From Bifidobacterium sp. ESL0763 (GTDB lineage: Bacteria; Actinomycetota; Actinomycetes; Actinomycetales; Bifidobacteriaceae), in contig NZ_JAQTHW010000002.1 of the NCBI RefSeq assembly GCF_029433395.1, positions 1,488,001 to 1,552,000 of the forward strand: a DNA stretch of 64,000 nt. Direction: 5' to 3'. The notes under the pieces are model-generated. The model worked only from the letters and a program-made list of their open reading frames with translations. It was not told where the DNA came from and ran no database searches. This document shows, in pieces, positions 17,081 to 26,569 of this stretch (within the stretch, counting starts at the first letter, position 1; each line of letters opens with the position of its first letter). The position numbers and the translations under genes were made by a program.

Positions 17081-18411
17081 TATTTACGCAGGTGCATCCT
17101 GCGCAGCAGCTGGGCGATCAGCTTGGGGCGGCGCAGCAGGTTCGTGCCCTCCTCGGCGGCGTCGGGGGCGTCGTTGAGCGCGTAGGTATAGGCCTTGTGC
17201 GATCCGGGCTTGCCCACCAGCTCACCGTATTCCAGCAACTGGGTGCGTGGGTTGTGCGGGTGGCGGATGTCGAACTCCACGAGCCTGGTCGCGCGCTGGG
17301 CCGGAGCCGGGCCGTATGAGCCGAACCCGCAGGTCGGCGTGGCGACGAGGGTGAGGCCCTGCGTGGAGCCGACGAAGCGGTTGCGGTGGTCGTGGGCCGC
17401 GAGCAGCGCGAAGTAGCCCTCGGAGGCCTTGAGGATGCCGAACTCGCCGGTGTCGCTGTCGGGGCAGCTCACGCCCTCCCCCAGGAAACTGCCCGGCTGG
17501 GTCTTGGTCTCGTCGATCACATAGTTGTGCCCGGCGTAGTTGCGGTAGCCTTCGACGGCGTGCGCGGCGGTGGCCGGCACCTCCTTGAGCAGCTCGTAGT
17601 ACTGCGGCACCGGGATGTGCTGGAAGACCATGGATTTCGCGTCGATGAGCCCGGGCACCGCCTTGAGGAAGCCGAGCGCGCCGGGCGTGGGGGCGCCGTA
17701 GCCGCCGAGCCTGCCGTAGTCTCCGGAATTGCAGAGCACCAGGCCCAGCACCGTGCCCTTGTGGTCGACGTCGCTGACCGGCAGCGCGAAGGTGCCGGGC
17801 TCGCAGGCGTAGATGGGCTGGTCGGGCAGACCGCTGCCGGGCTGCTTGCGCGGACGCTCGGAATGGGCCGCGGCGGGCTCGGGGTTGAGGCAGCCGGGGA
17901 ACTCGCGGTAGATGGCGTCGAGCTCGGCACAGCTCAGCCCGCACTGGAAATCGTGGTTGCCGTAGGTCACCGCCCAGGGGATGCCGCGCTCGTTGAGCGG
18001 CGTGACGACCTGCGCGATGGACTTGCGCACCAGGTCGCGGGTGTGCTCCAGGCGCTCGTCGCGCAGGCTGGCGGCCTGCGAACCGATGGACCACTTCTGC
18101 GGGGTCCAGGTGCGCTTGCGGAAGGTGGGGTCGTAGGCCTTGTCGTAGCCGGCGATCTGGTTGCCGGTGAAGATGACGATGTCGGGGCGCACGGCGTCGA
18201 GCGAGGCGGTCAGCAGCTTGATGGTGTCGCCGTTGACCTTCGGACCGTCCTGGATGTCGGCGGCGACGAGCACGCGGAACTTGCCGGACTCGTGGAACTG
18301 CAGGCGCCCGAGGCGGGCGGAGACGGAGACGGGACGGGTGTCCCAATCATGGGCCGGCTGTATGCGCGGGCGCGAGAGGGCGTTCTTGTTCGTCAGAGAA
18401 TGTTCAGTCAT
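17080..18411 (-). CDS. metallophosphoesterase (calcineurin-like, PAP29/Dcr2-like)
   Basis: A 443-residue phosphohydrolase. Motifs in order are AADIQDGP, FTGNQIAG, YGNHDFQ, FQHIPVPQYYE and AHDHRNRFVG. They follow the order of calcineurin-like phosphatases close to eukaryotic-type purple acid phosphatase 29. Two ligands differ from the textbook pattern: the first motif has Gln where D-x-H expects His, and TGN replaces TGD. No signal peptide is evident, so it is likely cytoplasmic. The ATG at 18411 with GAGAGG upstream is chosen because longer reading would run through the tRNA-Gln gene. Substrate unknown. Confidence 0.82.
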   Translation of the reverse strand: MTEHSLTNKNALSRPRIQPAHDWDTRPVSVSARLGRLQFHESGKFRVLVAADIQDGPKVNGDTIKLLTASLDAVRPDIVIFTGNQIAGYDKAYDPTFRKRTWTPQKWSIGSQAASLRDERLEHTRDLVRKSIAQVVTPLNERGIPWAVTYGNHDFQCGLSCAELDAIYREFPGCLNPEPAAAHSERPRKQPGSGLPDQPIYACEPGTFALPVSDVDHKGTVLGLVLCNSGDYGRLGGYGAPTPGALGFLKAVPGLIDAKSMVFQHIPVPQYYELLKEVPATAAHAVEGYRNYAGHNYVIDETKTQPGSFLGEGVSCPDSDTGEFGILKASEGYFALLAAHDHRNRFVGSTQGLTLVATPTCGFGSYGPAPAQRATRLVEFDIRHPHNPRTQLLEYGELVGKPGSHKAYTYALNDAPDAAEEGTNLLRRPKLIAQLLRRMHLRK

Positions 18412-18444
18412 CGTACAACCTCTCGCCAATACCGTTCCTTGTGA

Positions 18445-18481
18445 AACAAGAAAGCCTCGCAACCGTAAGGCCACGAGGCTC
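18445..18481 (-). terminator. terminator after tRNA-Gln
   Basis: AGCCTCG (18453-18459) pairs with CGAGGCT (18474-18480), followed on the minus strand by TTTCTTGTTT. It ends the two-tRNA transcript just before the metallophosphoesterase gene. Confidence 0.75.
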
Positions 18482-18491
18482 CGCATCTTTG

Positions 18492-18563
18492 CTGGGGTAC
18501 CTGGACTCGAACCAAGAACAACTGAACCAGAATCAGCCGTGTTGCCAATTACACCATACCCCA
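18492..18563 (-). tRNA. tRNA-Gln (anticodon CTG)
   Basis: A 72-nt cloverleaf on the minus strand. The acceptor arm TGGGGTA pairs perfectly with TACCCCA, the D stem is GTGT/ACAC, the anticodon loop is TTCTGGT (anticodon CTG, reads CAG), and the T loop TTCGAGT is normal. The CCA end is not encoded. Confidence 0.95.
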
Positions 18564-18605
18564 ATTGGCTTGGTGCCGTAGCCGATTGACAACTATAGCA
18601 CTTCG

Positions 18606-18678
18606 TACCTCCAACCGGATTTGAACCGGTGTTGGCGCCGTGAGAGGGCGTAGTCCTAGACCGCTAGACGATGGAGGC
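18606..18678 (-). tRNA. tRNA-Glu (anticodon CTC)
   Basis: A 73-nt cloverleaf on the minus strand. The acceptor GCCTCCA pairs with TGGAGGT (one G-U), the anticodon loop is CTCTCAC (anticodon CTC, reads GAG), and the T arm is ACCGG-TTCAAAT-CCGGT. CCA is not encoded. It lies 42 nt upstream of tRNA-Gln and is probably co-transcribed with it. Confidence 0.95.
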
Positions 18679-19046
18679 TTAACTTATCTGCTGCCCTTCC
18701 CAAGGCAACAAAAAAGAAGTCTATATGAAGTTGCGGATAAACGCAACTCGGCGTGTTCCGCCCCGGATCGGGGATTGCGGAACCGCACCACACCGCCGAA
18801 AACCGCGCCACGGCGCACCCACGACCCCGTTTCCCCACCGACCCACACTATGTCAGTGAAGAAACGGAATCTTGGCGGCCGCAGGATGCGGTTTCTTCAC
18901 TGGGGCAGACATGAACAGTTGAGAAACAGGACCCTGCGTATGGCAAGAGCCCGTTTGCCGACGGACGATTTCTCGGTCCTGTCGGTACACGGACTCTTGG
19001 GAACGCTTGCCGGCTTTGCCCGCCGGCGCAAACGGAGGCCTTCGCC
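18679..19046. other. gene-free gap between tRNA-Glu and gltX with a 12-bp inverted repeat
   Basis: CAGTGAAGAAAC (18854-18865) and its exact complement (18891-18902) form a hairpin that could end the gltX transcript or precede the tRNA unit. No gene is seen. Confidence 0.5.
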
Positions 19047-20570
19047 TCACAGGTGGGCGCGCAGACCCTTGAGGCGGGCGAGGGTCAGCGGCTTGCCGAC
19101 GATCTCCATGGATTCGAAAAGCGGCGGGGAGACGCGGCGGCCGGACATGGCCACGCGCACCGGGCCGAACGCCAGGCGCGGCTTGTAGCCACCGTCCTCA
19201 ACGAGCGCCTTGGTGAGCGTCTCATGCAGGCTGTCGGTCTTCCAGTCGGCGTCGGCGACCTCGGAAAGCGCGGCGATGGCCTTATCGAGTACCTCGGGCG
19301 CGGAGTCCTTGAGCTGCTTCTTGGCGTCGTCGGCTGGGGCGATGTACTCGTCGTCGCTCAGCAGGCTGCCGACCATGCCGGCCACCTCGCCCAGCAGGCG
19401 CACGCGAGGCTGGACCAGCGGCGCGGCGGCGGTCAGAACCGTGCGTTCGCGGTCGGTGAGGCCATCCCAGGAATCGGCGGAGACCACGCCGTCGCGGTGC
19501 AGATAGGGCACGGAGCGGTCGAGGAAGTCCTGGGGCTCGAGCATGCGGATGTGCTCGGCGTTGATGGAGATGGCCTTGTCGATGTCGAAGTGGGCCGGGT
19601 TGGCCTTCACGTCGCGGATGTCGAACTTCTCGACCATCTCGTCCATGCTGAAGACGTCGCGGTCGGGCGCGATCGACCAGCCGAGCAGCGCCAGGTAGTT
19701 GAGCAGGCCTTCGGGGATGAAGCCGTTGTCGCGGTGCAGGAAGAGGTTGGACTCCGGATCGCGCTTGGAAAGCTTCTTCTTGCCCTTGCCCATCACGTAG
19801 GGCATGTGGCCGAAGAGCGGCATCTCCTTCGCCACACCGATCTTGATGAGGTATCGGTAGAGCACGACCTGGCGCGGGGTGGAGCTCAGCAGATCCTCGC
19901 CGCGCAGCACCACGTTGATGCGCATCATGGCGTCGTCGACGGGATTGGTGAGCGTGTAGAGCGGGTCGCCGTTGGGGCGCACGATGACGTAGTCGGGCAC
20001 GCTGCCGGCCTTGAACTCGATGTGGCCGCGGATGAGGTCGTCGAAGGCGATGTCCTCGTCGGGCATCCTGATGCGCAGCGCGGGCTTGCGACCCTCGGCG
20101 CGGAAGGCGGCCTTCTGCTCGTCGGTGAGGTTGCGGTCGTAGCCGTCGTAGCCGAACGCGGCGGGACGGCCGGCGGCGAGGTTGCGCTCCTTGATCTCGT
20201 CGGAGGTGGAATAGGATTCGTAGGCATAGCCGGCGTCGAGCAGCTTCTGGGCGACATCGCGGTAGATGTCGCCGCGCTCGGACTGGCGGTACGGGCCGTC
20301 GGGGCCACCGACGTCGATGCCCTCGTCCCAGTCGATATGGAGCCAGTTCAGGGCCTCGATGATCTGGTTGTAGCTCTCCTCGGAATCGCGCTCGTTGTCC
20401 GTGTCCTCGATGCGGAAGACGAAGGTGCCGTGCGTGTGGCGGGCCTCGGCCCAGTTGAAGAGGGCGGTGCGCACCATGCCGACATGCGGGGTGCCGGTGG
20501 GCGACGGGCAGAAGCGCACACGGACGTCCTTGGGCAGTTCAGGTCTTGAATCAGTAGCGTTTTCAGTCAT
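19047..20570 (-). CDS. gltX: glutamyl-tRNA synthetase
   Basis: A 507-residue class I synthetase that charges tRNA-Glu. The HIGH-type motif appears as [12 protein letters not shown] near the N-terminus and the KMSKS motif as KKLSKRDP. The C-terminal half is the helical anticodon-binding domain. The ATG at 20570 is preceded by CATAATGGAGGC: GGAGG is only one base from the start, while CATAAT lies 6 nt before it as a -10 box would in a leaderless gene. The frame stays open upstream without a plausible start. tRNA-Glu lies about 370 bp downstream. Confidence 0.97.
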   Translation of the reverse strand: MTENATDSRPELPKDVRVRFCPSPTGTPHVGMVRTALFNWAEARHTHGTFVFRIEDTDNERDSEESYNQIIEALNWLHIDWDEGIDVGGPDGPYRQSERGDIYRDVAQKLLDAGYAYESYSTSDEIKERNLAAGRPAAFGYDGYDRNLTDEQKAAFRAEGRKPALRIRMPDEDIAFDDLIRGHIEFKAGSVPDYVIVRPNGDPLYTLTNPVDDAMMRINVVLRGEDLLSSTPRQVVLYRYLIKIGVAKEMPLFGHMPYVMGKGKKKLSKRDPESNLFLHRDNGFIPEGLLNYLALLGWSIAPDRDVFSMDEMVEKFDIRDVKANPAHFDIDKAISINAEHIRMLEPQDFLDRSVPYLHRDGVVSADSWDGLTDRERTVLTAAAPLVQPRVRLLGEVAGMVGSLLSDDEYIAPADDAKKQLKDSAPEVLDKAIAALSEVADADWKTDSLHETLTKALVEDGGYKPRLAFGPVRVAMSGRRVSPPLFESMEIVGKPLTLARLKGLRAHL

Positions 20571-20576
20571 GCCTCC

Positions 20577-20582
20577 ATTATG
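20577..20582 (-). promoter_or_regulatory. putative -10 of gltX (leaderless)
   Basis: CATAAT read on the minus strand, 6 nt before the ATG. The same 17-nt context with one change occurs before plsC (8457-8471). The -35 is not recognisable. Confidence 0.4.
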
Positions 20583-20827
20583 CCGCGCGTGATTGACGGG
20601 AGGCGGCGGGATGCTGGCAACAAGACGGAAAGAGGGAGACACCAAACAGGAGTAAAGGTGTCTCCCCCATCGGGAAGGCTTCCGTCTCGGTCGAAACGCT
20701 GACCTCGACAGCGGCCATATCGGCGATCGGCGCAAGCCTCCCGGCCCACGCGCGACCGCCCTGGTGGTTCCAGCGATGCAAGGGACCACAAGAATATCCT
20801 CATCGTGGCTTTCCAACCGCCATATGC

Positions 20828-21349
20828 TCAGCGGAGTCGCTTCAGGACGATGTCCGCGAGCTCCTCGGGGCTGGCGTTCGACAGGAGCCTGAACCCGTCC
20901 TCGTCGGCGTCCAGGGGCTCCAGGGTGTCCAGCTGGGAACGCAGCAGGGAGACGGGCATGAAATGGTCGCGCTGGGCCATCCGCTCGCGCAGGTCCTCCT
21001 CGTCCAGGTCGAGCTCGACGAAACACACGCGTGCCCTGGCCTGCCGCAGCACGTCGCGGTAGGCGCGCTTGAGGGCCGAACAAGTCACCAACGTCGAATG
21101 GCCGGTGGCGGCCTGCTCGCCGATCCAGTCGCGCAGGGCACGCAGCCACGGCCACCGGTCGTCGTCGTTCAGGGGCTGCCCAGAGGCCATCTTGTCGATA
21201 TTGGCCTGGGGATGGAAGTCGTCGGCCTCCGCATACGGCCAGCCGAGCCGCTTCGCCAGCTGAACCGCCAGCGTCGTCTTGCCCGTGCCGCACACCCCCA
21301 TCACCACGATGCACAGCGGCTCCGACCCCTCATCGCGTCGTCCAGTCAC
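20828..21349 (-). CDS. gntK: gluconokinase
   Basis: A 173-residue P-loop kinase that phosphorylates D-gluconate to 6-phosphogluconate. Walker A is GVCGTGKTT (18-26), followed by the GntK-type YAEADDFHP and the lid region [31 protein letters not shown] is also diagnostic. Length is normal for thermoresistant gluconokinase. It lies 257 bp upstream of gltX and next to the hexuronate locus, but a repeat-rich gap separates it from that operon, so co-transcription is unlikely. A 6-phosphogluconate exit would feed the pentose phosphate or phosphoketolase pathway. Confidence 0.94.
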   Translation of the reverse strand: MTGRRDEGSEPLCIVVMGVCGTGKTTLAVQLAKRLGWPYAEADDFHPQANIDKMASGQPLNDDDRWPWLRALRDWIGEQAATGHSTLVTCSALKRAYRDVLRQARARVCFVELDLDEEDLRERMAQRDHFMPVSLLRSQLDTLEPLDADEDGFRLLSNASPEELADIVLKRLR

Positions 21350-21380
21350 GCCACACCCTCCATACCCATTACCTATTTAC

Positions 21381-21676
21381 CCGCTCACCAAAAGCACGCT
21401 TATACAGAGCGTCGGAGCGAGATATACGATGCTCGGGCGTAGGCTTGGCCGAACAAAATCAAAGATTTCGCCTTCGCGCTCGATACATCGCGCTCACTTC
21501 GGCTACGAGAAGTCCACAGGACTTCCCGCTTAACGCCTCAGCCAAAGTGTCCCCACATTATCCGCTCACAAAAAGCACGCTTATACAGAGCGTCGGAGCG
21601 AGATATGCGATGCTCGGGCGTAGGCTTGGCCGAACGGCCTTGAGTGTCCCGAGCATCGCATATCTCGCTTCGACGC
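21381..21676. repeat. 74-bp direct repeat with a 28-bp inverted repeat at the second copy
   Basis: 21381-21454 and 21562-21635 match at all but two positions. They begin CCGCTCAC and end TTGGCCGAAC. The second copy is followed by an inverted complement of its middle (21590-21617 with 21649-21676, one mismatch) that can fold into a very long hairpin. It fills the gap between manD (3' end) and gntK (5' end). Confidence 0.8.
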
Positions 21677-21692
21677 GGCAGCTACAAGAAAA

Positions 21693-22940
21693 TCACCACT
21701 CGTGCATGGTACCGTCAAGCAGCCTGTCGACCGGCAGCGGAGCCGGCTGGTAGGGATACTTGGCCGCGAGCTTCTCATCGAAGTCGACGCCGAGGCCCGG
21801 CTTGTCGCCCGGATGCAGGTAGCCGTCCTTGAAGGTGTACGACGTGTGGAAGACCTCGAGGGTCTCGTCGCTGTGCTTCATGTACTCCTGGATGCCGAAG
21901 TTCGGGATCGCGAGGTCGAGGTGCAGGTTCGCCGCCATGCCCACAGGCGAGACGTCGGTGGGGCCGTGGAAGCCGGACTTCACGCCGAAGAGCTCGGCGA
22001 AGGCCATCAGCTTCTTCATGTGCGTGAGGCCGCCGGTGTGGGTGACCGCCGAACGCACGTAGTCGATGAGCTGCTCCTCGATCAGGGTGATGTAGTCGGT
22101 CCAGGAGTTGATAATCTCGCCGATGGCGATCGGGGTGGTGGTGTGCTCACGCACGATGCGCAGGAACTGCTGGTTCTCCTCGGCGGGGGTGGTGTCCTCC
22201 ATCCAGAAGAGGTCATAGGGCTCCAGGGCCTTGCCGAAGCGCGCGGCCTCGATCGGGCGCAGGCGGTGGTGCGAGTCGTGCAGCAGGATCAGGTCCTTGC
22301 CGTACTTGTTGCGCACCTCCTCGAAGACGCCGGGGATGGTGTTGAGGTAGGTGCGGGCGTCCCACACCTCCTCGACCGGCACGCTGGTGCGGCGTGCGGG
22401 CTCGTAGTCGTAGCGCATGCCTTTCTCGCCCTTGCCGGTCTGCGCGTTGGCCGAGGCCGCCACGCCGTAGGTCGAGGGGATGCCGGGCAGCGCGTACTGG
22501 ATGCGCGTGGCCTTGAAGCCCATGTCGCGGTACATGTCGATCGAGTCGAACAGGCTCGGCAGGTCGGTGCCGGAGGCGTGCGCGTAGGTGAGGATGCCCT
22601 TGCGGGAGGCCCCGCCTAAGAGGTCGTAGACCGGCACCCCGAGCTTCTTGCCCTTGATGTCCCACAGGGCCACGTCGACGGCGGAGATGGCGGCCATGGT
22701 CACCGGTCCGCGCTTCCAGTAGGCGCCCTTGTAGAGGTACTGCCACATATCCTCGATGTTGTCCTCGTCCTTGCCGATCAGCGCAGGGGCGATGGTCTTC
22801 AGGTATTCCGCGGCGACCAGCTCGCGACCGTTGAGCGTCGCGTCACCGAGCCCCACGATCCCGTCGGTCGTGGTGAGCTTGAGGACGACGAAATTGCGCC
22901 CCGGGCTCGTCACGAATACCTCGGCCTTTTCGATAGCCAT
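21693..22940 (-). CDS. manD: D-mannonate dehydratase, ManD type (enolase superfamily)
   Basis: A 415-residue enzyme that dehydrates D-mannonate to 2-keto-3-deoxy-D-gluconate with Mg. It belongs to the enolase superfamily rather than the UxuA family. Features are an N-terminal capping domain, then a barrel with [14 protein letters not shown] (metal ligand and catalytic His region), [23 protein letters not shown] and the His in [13 protein letters not shown]. Length is typical of ManD. AAGGA lies 7 nt before the ATG. It lies 79 bp downstream of the fructuronate reductase gene and completes the local hexuronate path. ManD homologues include low-activity forms, so kinetic efficiency is unsure. 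Confidence 0.88.
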   Translation of the reverse strand: MAIEKAEVFVTSPGRNFVVLKLTTTDGIVGLGDATLNGRELVAAEYLKTIAPALIGKDEDNIEDMWQYLYKGAYWKRGPVTMAAISAVDVALWDIKGKKLGVPVYDLLGGASRKGILTYAHASGTDLPSLFDSIDMYRDMGFKATRIQYALPGIPSTYGVAASANAQTGKGEKGMRYDYEPARRTSVPVEEVWDARTYLNTIPGVFEEVRNKYGKDLILLHDSHHRLRPIEAARFGKALEPYDLFWMEDTTPAEENQQFLRIVREHTTTPIAIGEIINSWTDYITLIEEQLIDYVRSAVTHTGGLTHMKKLMAFAELFGVKSGFHGPTDVSPVGMAANLHLDLAIPNFGIQEYMKHSDETLEVFHTSYTFKDGYLHPGDKPGLGVDFDEKLAAKYPYQPAPLPVDRLLDGTMHEW

Positions 22941-23019
22941 ATCGATTCCTTTCTGTTGTACAGTTTCCGGCTTCCTGCGCCGTCTGCTTGTTGGTTTCCG
23001 AAGGTGGTGCGGATGCCGG

Positions 23020-24435
23020 TCAGCGAGCGGACGCGACCTTGCCCACCTCGCCGATCTGCGCGACGACCTCATCGACGAAGTGCGACGAGGAGGCGAGCGC
23101 GCGGTCCAGGTAGGCGGCCACATGCTTCACCGCCTCGCGGTCGACGCTGCCGTCGGAGGCCACGCAGGCCTTGGCGAGCGGCACGATCTCGTCCTTGTTG
23201 ACGTCGGAGAGCTCGTCGGTGAACCGCGTCAGGAACAGGATCCACGCCGCGACCGCACGGGCCGGGGCCGCGACCGATTCCCCGTATTTCAGGGCCTCGC
23301 GGGCGGCGGGCACGATGCGCACCGGCAGTTTCTCGCTGCCGTCGGTGGCGATCTGCATGAGCTTGTGGCGGATGTTCGGGTTGGCGAACCGGTCCAGCAG
23401 CTGCTTGCGGTAATCATCGGTCGGCACGCTGACATAGCGCCCGGCCAGGTCCCACCACTCGTTGATCCAGCCGCGCAGGGTCGGGTCGTTGACGGCGTCG
23501 GCCACGGTCATCACACCCAGCAGCGGACCGCAATAGGCCAGCGTCGAGTGGGAGCCGTTGAGCATCCACAGCTTGCGCTGCTCGTAGGGAGTGACGTCGT
23601 CGGTGATGACGGCGCCGGCCTCGTCCCACGCGGGCCGTCCGCCCGGGAACTGCCCGGCGATGACCCATTCGCGGAACGGCTCGGTGCGCACCGGCGCGTT
23701 GTCGTGCCAACCCTTGGCCTGCTCGACGATGTCGATCTCGGCCTGGGTGGTGGCCGGCGTGATGCGGTCGACCATCGAGGTGGCCCAGGCCACGTTGTCG
23801 CGCGTCCAGTCGAGCAGCGAGGAATCGACTCCCTCGATGGCCTGCTCGACGACCTTGCGGAAGGCCTTGCCGTTGCCCGCGAGGTTGTCGCAGGGCAGGA
23901 TCGTGATCGGGCCCGCCTTCGCGTCGCGGCGGGCGAGCAGGCCGGCCGCCACGCGCACCGGGATGGTGGTGAGCGACTCCGCCTGCGGGTCCTCCTTGAG
24001 CCTGGCCAGGTCGCCGGCCACGTCGGCGTTGGAAACGTCGAGGTCGCCGTTGTGGTCGCGCATGTAACCGGCCTCGGTGACCGTGGAGGTGACGATGGAG
24101 GTGGCCGGATCGGCGAAACGCTCGCGCAGCGCGGCCATGTCGGTGCCGATGTGCATGGAGGAGATCGACGAGATCACCTCGAACTCATCGCCGTCGGCCC
24201 CCGAGGTGATCAGCGTGTAGACGTCGTCCTGCGGGTCCAGCAGCTGCTCCATCTTCGGCCCGCGGCCGGTGAATCCCGCGATGCCCCACTTCTCGGCGTC
24301 GGGGGCATGCTGGGTGTACCACGCCTGGTGGGCGCGGGTGAAATTGCCCAGCCCCAGGTGGATGATCCGCTCGGGCGCCGCCGGCCGTCCCTGGCTGGCG
24401 CGGTGCAGTGCTTTGATATCGGTGGATTCAGCCAT
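23020..24435 (-). CDS. uxuB: fructuronate reductase (mannitol dehydrogenase family)
   Basis: A 471-residue polyol-specific long-chain dehydrogenase. An N-terminal Rossmann motif ([11 protein letters not shown]) is followed by the catalytic K-x4-N-x2-H signature as KLWMLNGSH. In this locus it should reduce D-fructuronate to D-mannonate with NADH. An ATG at 24435 and a GTG at 24441 are both possible. The GTG would overlap the uxaC stop by four bases, a sign of translational coupling; GAGGAAG lies just upstream. Tagaturonate or mannitol are other possible substrates, but neighbours favour fructuronate. Confidence 0.9.
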   Translation of the reverse strand: MAESTDIKALHRASQGRPAAPERIIHLGLGNFTRAHQAWYTQHAPDAEKWGIAGFTGRGPKMEQLLDPQDDVYTLITSGADGDEFEVISSISSMHIGTDMAALRERFADPATSIVTSTVTEAGYMRDHNGDLDVSNADVAGDLARLKEDPQAESLTTIPVRVAAGLLARRDAKAGPITILPCDNLAGNGKAFRKVVEQAIEGVDSSLLDWTRDNVAWATSMVDRITPATTQAEIDIVEQAKGWHDNAPVRTEPFREWVIAGQFPGGRPAWDEAGAVITDDVTPYEQRKLWMLNGSHSTLAYCGPLLGVMTVADAVNDPTLRGWINEWWDLAGRYVSVPTDDYRKQLLDRFANPNIRHKLMQIATDGSEKLPVRIVPAAREALKYGESVAAPARAVAAWILFLTRFTDELSDVNKDEIVPLAKACVASDGSVDREAVKHVAAYLDRALASSSHFVDEVVAQIGEVGKVASAR

Positions 24436-24437
24436 GA

Positions 24438-25850
24438 TCACGCTTCCTCGAGCTTGAAGACCTTGCGCGGCTGATCATAGACGGCGTTGCGCACAATGCG
24501 GTGTCCGTCCTCCATGGTCAGGCGATGGTCGGCGACGAGGGAGGCGATGAAGCGCGCGGTCAGCCTGCGGTTCATGTCGTGGCGCGCCGGAATCGAGCAG
24601 AGCGCGCGCGTGTCGTCGATGAAGCCGGAGAGCTTGGAGAACCCGGCCGCGGTCACGGTGGCCTGGAAGTAGCGCAGGATCGGATCCGGGGCGTCGATGA
24701 ACCACCAGGGAGCGCCGACATAGAGCGAGGGATAGAATCCGGCGAGCGGACCCAGCGCACGCGAGTACTCGGTCTCGGCGATGGTGAACGCCACGAAGTG
24801 GAAGTCGGGGTTGTTGCCGTACTCGTTGAGCAGCGGACGCAGGTCGGCGGCGAAGTCGACGTTGCGGGGGATGTCCGAGCCGGTGTCGGCGCCGTACTTG
24901 ACGAAGCTCTTGTAGTCGTAGTTGCGGTAGACGGCGGGGTGAACGGTCATCACCAGACCGTCGTCCTGGGCCATGCGGGCCTGGTCGTTGACGAAATGAC
25001 GGCGCAGCCTGTCGGCGTCATCGTTGCCGATGCATCCCTTCATGGCCTGCTCGTAGAGTGCGCGGGCCTCCTGGTCGGTCAGGCGCGCGGTGCCCGCGTC
25101 GGCGTGCGAATGATCGGAGAGCACGGCGCCGTGGTCCTTGAAGTAGAGGCGGCGCTGGCGCATGGCCTCGTAGAAGCCGTCATAGGTCGAGATGTCCACG
25201 CCCGTGGCCTCGCCCAACGCGGCCACCAGCTGCGGCCAGTCGGCGCGGCCGGGCTCCAGGTACTTGTCGGGGCGGAAGCAGGGAGCCACACGCGGGAAAT
25301 CGGGATCCGCATTGATCTTGTCGTGGGTGCTCAGGTCGGCGAGCGGATCCTCGGTGGTGGAGATGAACTCGATGTTGAAGCGCTTCACGAGCTTGCGCGT
25401 GGTGAAGTCGTCGGACTTGAGCAGCTCGTCAAGCTCGTCATAGATCTCGTCGACGGTGTCCGGCCCGAACTTCTTGTCGATGCCGAAGACGCCGGCCAGC
25501 GAGTCCTCGAACCAGTAGCGCATCGGGGTGCCGGCGAAGGCGTCCCAGTGCTCGCCCATCAGATGGAAGGCGTGCTTGGCCTGCTCGGCGCTGAAATGCT
25601 TCTGGTTGACGCCCAGCTCGCTCAGCTGCACGCCCTGGGCATGCAGGTTGCGCGTGACATAGTGGTCGGGCGTGATGAACAGACTCGTGGGGTTGTCGAA
25701 GTGCAGATCGTTGGCATACCATTCCACGGGCACATGGCCGTGGGGCGAGATGATCGGCATTTCCTTGACGTCCTCGTACAGCTCCCGGGCGATCTTCTCG
25801 ACGGTGGGCTCTCCCGAAAGGAGCCTGTTCGGATCAAGTGCGTAACTCAT
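24438..25850 (-). CDS. uxaC: glucuronate isomerase
   Basis: A 470-residue amidohydrolase-fold enzyme that converts D-glucuronate to D-fructuronate (and galacturonate to tagaturonate). Family segments are ISPHGHVPVEWYA near the N-terminus, FNIEFISTTEDPL, DHSHADAG and RIVRNAVYDQPRKVF at the end. Length matches bacterial UxaC. It is the first enzyme gene of the uxaC-uxuB-manD run and is coupled to uxuB. The HIT-protein gene lies 75 bp upstream on the same strand. Confidence 0.95.
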   Translation of the reverse strand: MSYALDPNRLLSGEPTVEKIARELYEDVKEMPIISPHGHVPVEWYANDLHFDNPTSLFITPDHYVTRNLHAQGVQLSELGVNQKHFSAEQAKHAFHLMGEHWDAFAGTPMRYWFEDSLAGVFGIDKKFGPDTVDEIYDELDELLKSDDFTTRKLVKRFNIEFISTTEDPLADLSTHDKINADPDFPRVAPCFRPDKYLEPGRADWPQLVAALGEATGVDISTYDGFYEAMRQRRLYFKDHGAVLSDHSHADAGTARLTDQEARALYEQAMKGCIGNDDADRLRRHFVNDQARMAQDDGLVMTVHPAVYRNYDYKSFVKYGADTGSDIPRNVDFAADLRPLLNEYGNNPDFHFVAFTIAETEYSRALGPLAGFYPSLYVGAPWWFIDAPDPILRYFQATVTAAGFSKLSGFIDDTRALCSIPARHDMNRRLTARFIASLVADHRLTMEDGHRIVRNAVYDQPRKVFKLEEA

Positions 25851-25925
25851 TTTCTATTCACCTTTCTCGTTCTCCCGTCCCCGTCGTTGGGAACAAGGTT
25901 GGGAACGACCTTCACTACTCAAAAC

Positions 25926-26363
25926 TCACAGATTGTCGACGATCAGCTTGGCGAGGTCACGGTATCCGTCCTCGTCCAGGTGCACCCTGTCGGGGTTCAT
26001 GGCGAACACGCTGCCCCATTCGAAGGAGTCATCGGCGTACTTCGGGCACAGATGGCAATGGAGGTGATGGCCGCCGTCGCCATAGGCGCCGTAGTTGATC
26101 TTGTCGGGGTGCAGGGCCTTGTGCATGGCATCGGCCACGTGCACGATGTCGTCGACGAAGGCCTTGCGTTCGCTCTCGCTCAGGTCGACGATCTCGGAAA
26201 CGTGATGGGTGGAGGCCACGATGAGACGGCCGCGATGGCTTTGCTCCTTGAACAGCACGAGTTTCGAGGCGGGCAATTGCGCGATCTTGATGCCAAAAGC
26301 GTCAAGCAGCTCGCCTTCGTCGCAGTACGCGCAGCCCTCTTCTTTCTTATCACTTGATGACAT
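25926..26363 (-). CDS. HIT-family nucleotide hydrolase/transferase
   Basis: A 145-residue histidine-triad protein. The triad appears as HLHCHLC with His100, His102 and His104 after GDGG. An N-terminal CAYC (Cys11-Cys14) probably helps bind zinc. Such proteins hydrolyse AMP-lysine-type or dinucleoside substrates; the exact substrate is unknown. AAAGGAG lies about 6 nt before the ATG. It is the first gene of the hexuronate transcript, divergent from the LacI regulator. The reason for a HIT protein in this operon is not obvious; it may simply share the promoter. Confidence 0.87.
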   Translation of the reverse strand: MSSSDKKEEGCAYCDEGELLDAFGIKIAQLPASKLVLFKEQSHRGRLIVASTHHVSEIVDLSESERKAFVDDIVHVADAMHKALHPDKINYGAYGDGGHHLHCHLCPKYADDSFEWGSVFAMNPDRVHLDEDGYRDLAKLIVDNL

Positions 26364-26384
26364 ATATTCTCCTTTGAAATAATC

Positions 26385-26437
26385 GAATCGCGGTTCTCAT
26401 GATATGTTCGGTTTGGCAACGCTCCGGCAAGTTGCCA
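26385..26437. promoter_or_regulatory. palindromes in the divergent hexuronate control region
   Basis: GAATCGCGGTTC (26385-26396) is a near-palindrome with a central CG-rich core, as LacI-type operators have. TGGCAAC (26414-26420) and GTTGCCA (26431-26437) form a perfect inverted repeat with a 10-nt centre. TTGGCAAC recurs once after the regulator gene near 27640. Both lie between the HIT gene and the LacI regulator. Confidence 0.5.
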
Positions 26438-26569
26438 CGTTTTGTCTTAGACCCGAACAAAGCCCGAACAGGTCAAATGATGCCAAAATCGACAATCCCC
26501 TCCCCCATGCCCGCACCAAGGCAAGGTGAAAAAGCTAAAATTTAACGATAAGGCCAAAGGAGGCATATC

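Noticed and set aside
17080-18564. metallophosphoesterase frame extended upstream
   Set aside because: The extra part would include the tRNA terminator and the tRNA-Gln gene.
19047-21314. gltX reading frame extended to 755 codons
   Set aside because: The extension runs through the gluconokinase gene out of frame; the ATG at 20570 gives the normal protein.
21381-21676. CRISPR-like array
   Set aside because: Only two copies, 74 bp long with one 107-bp spacer and no cas genes; a simple direct repeat.
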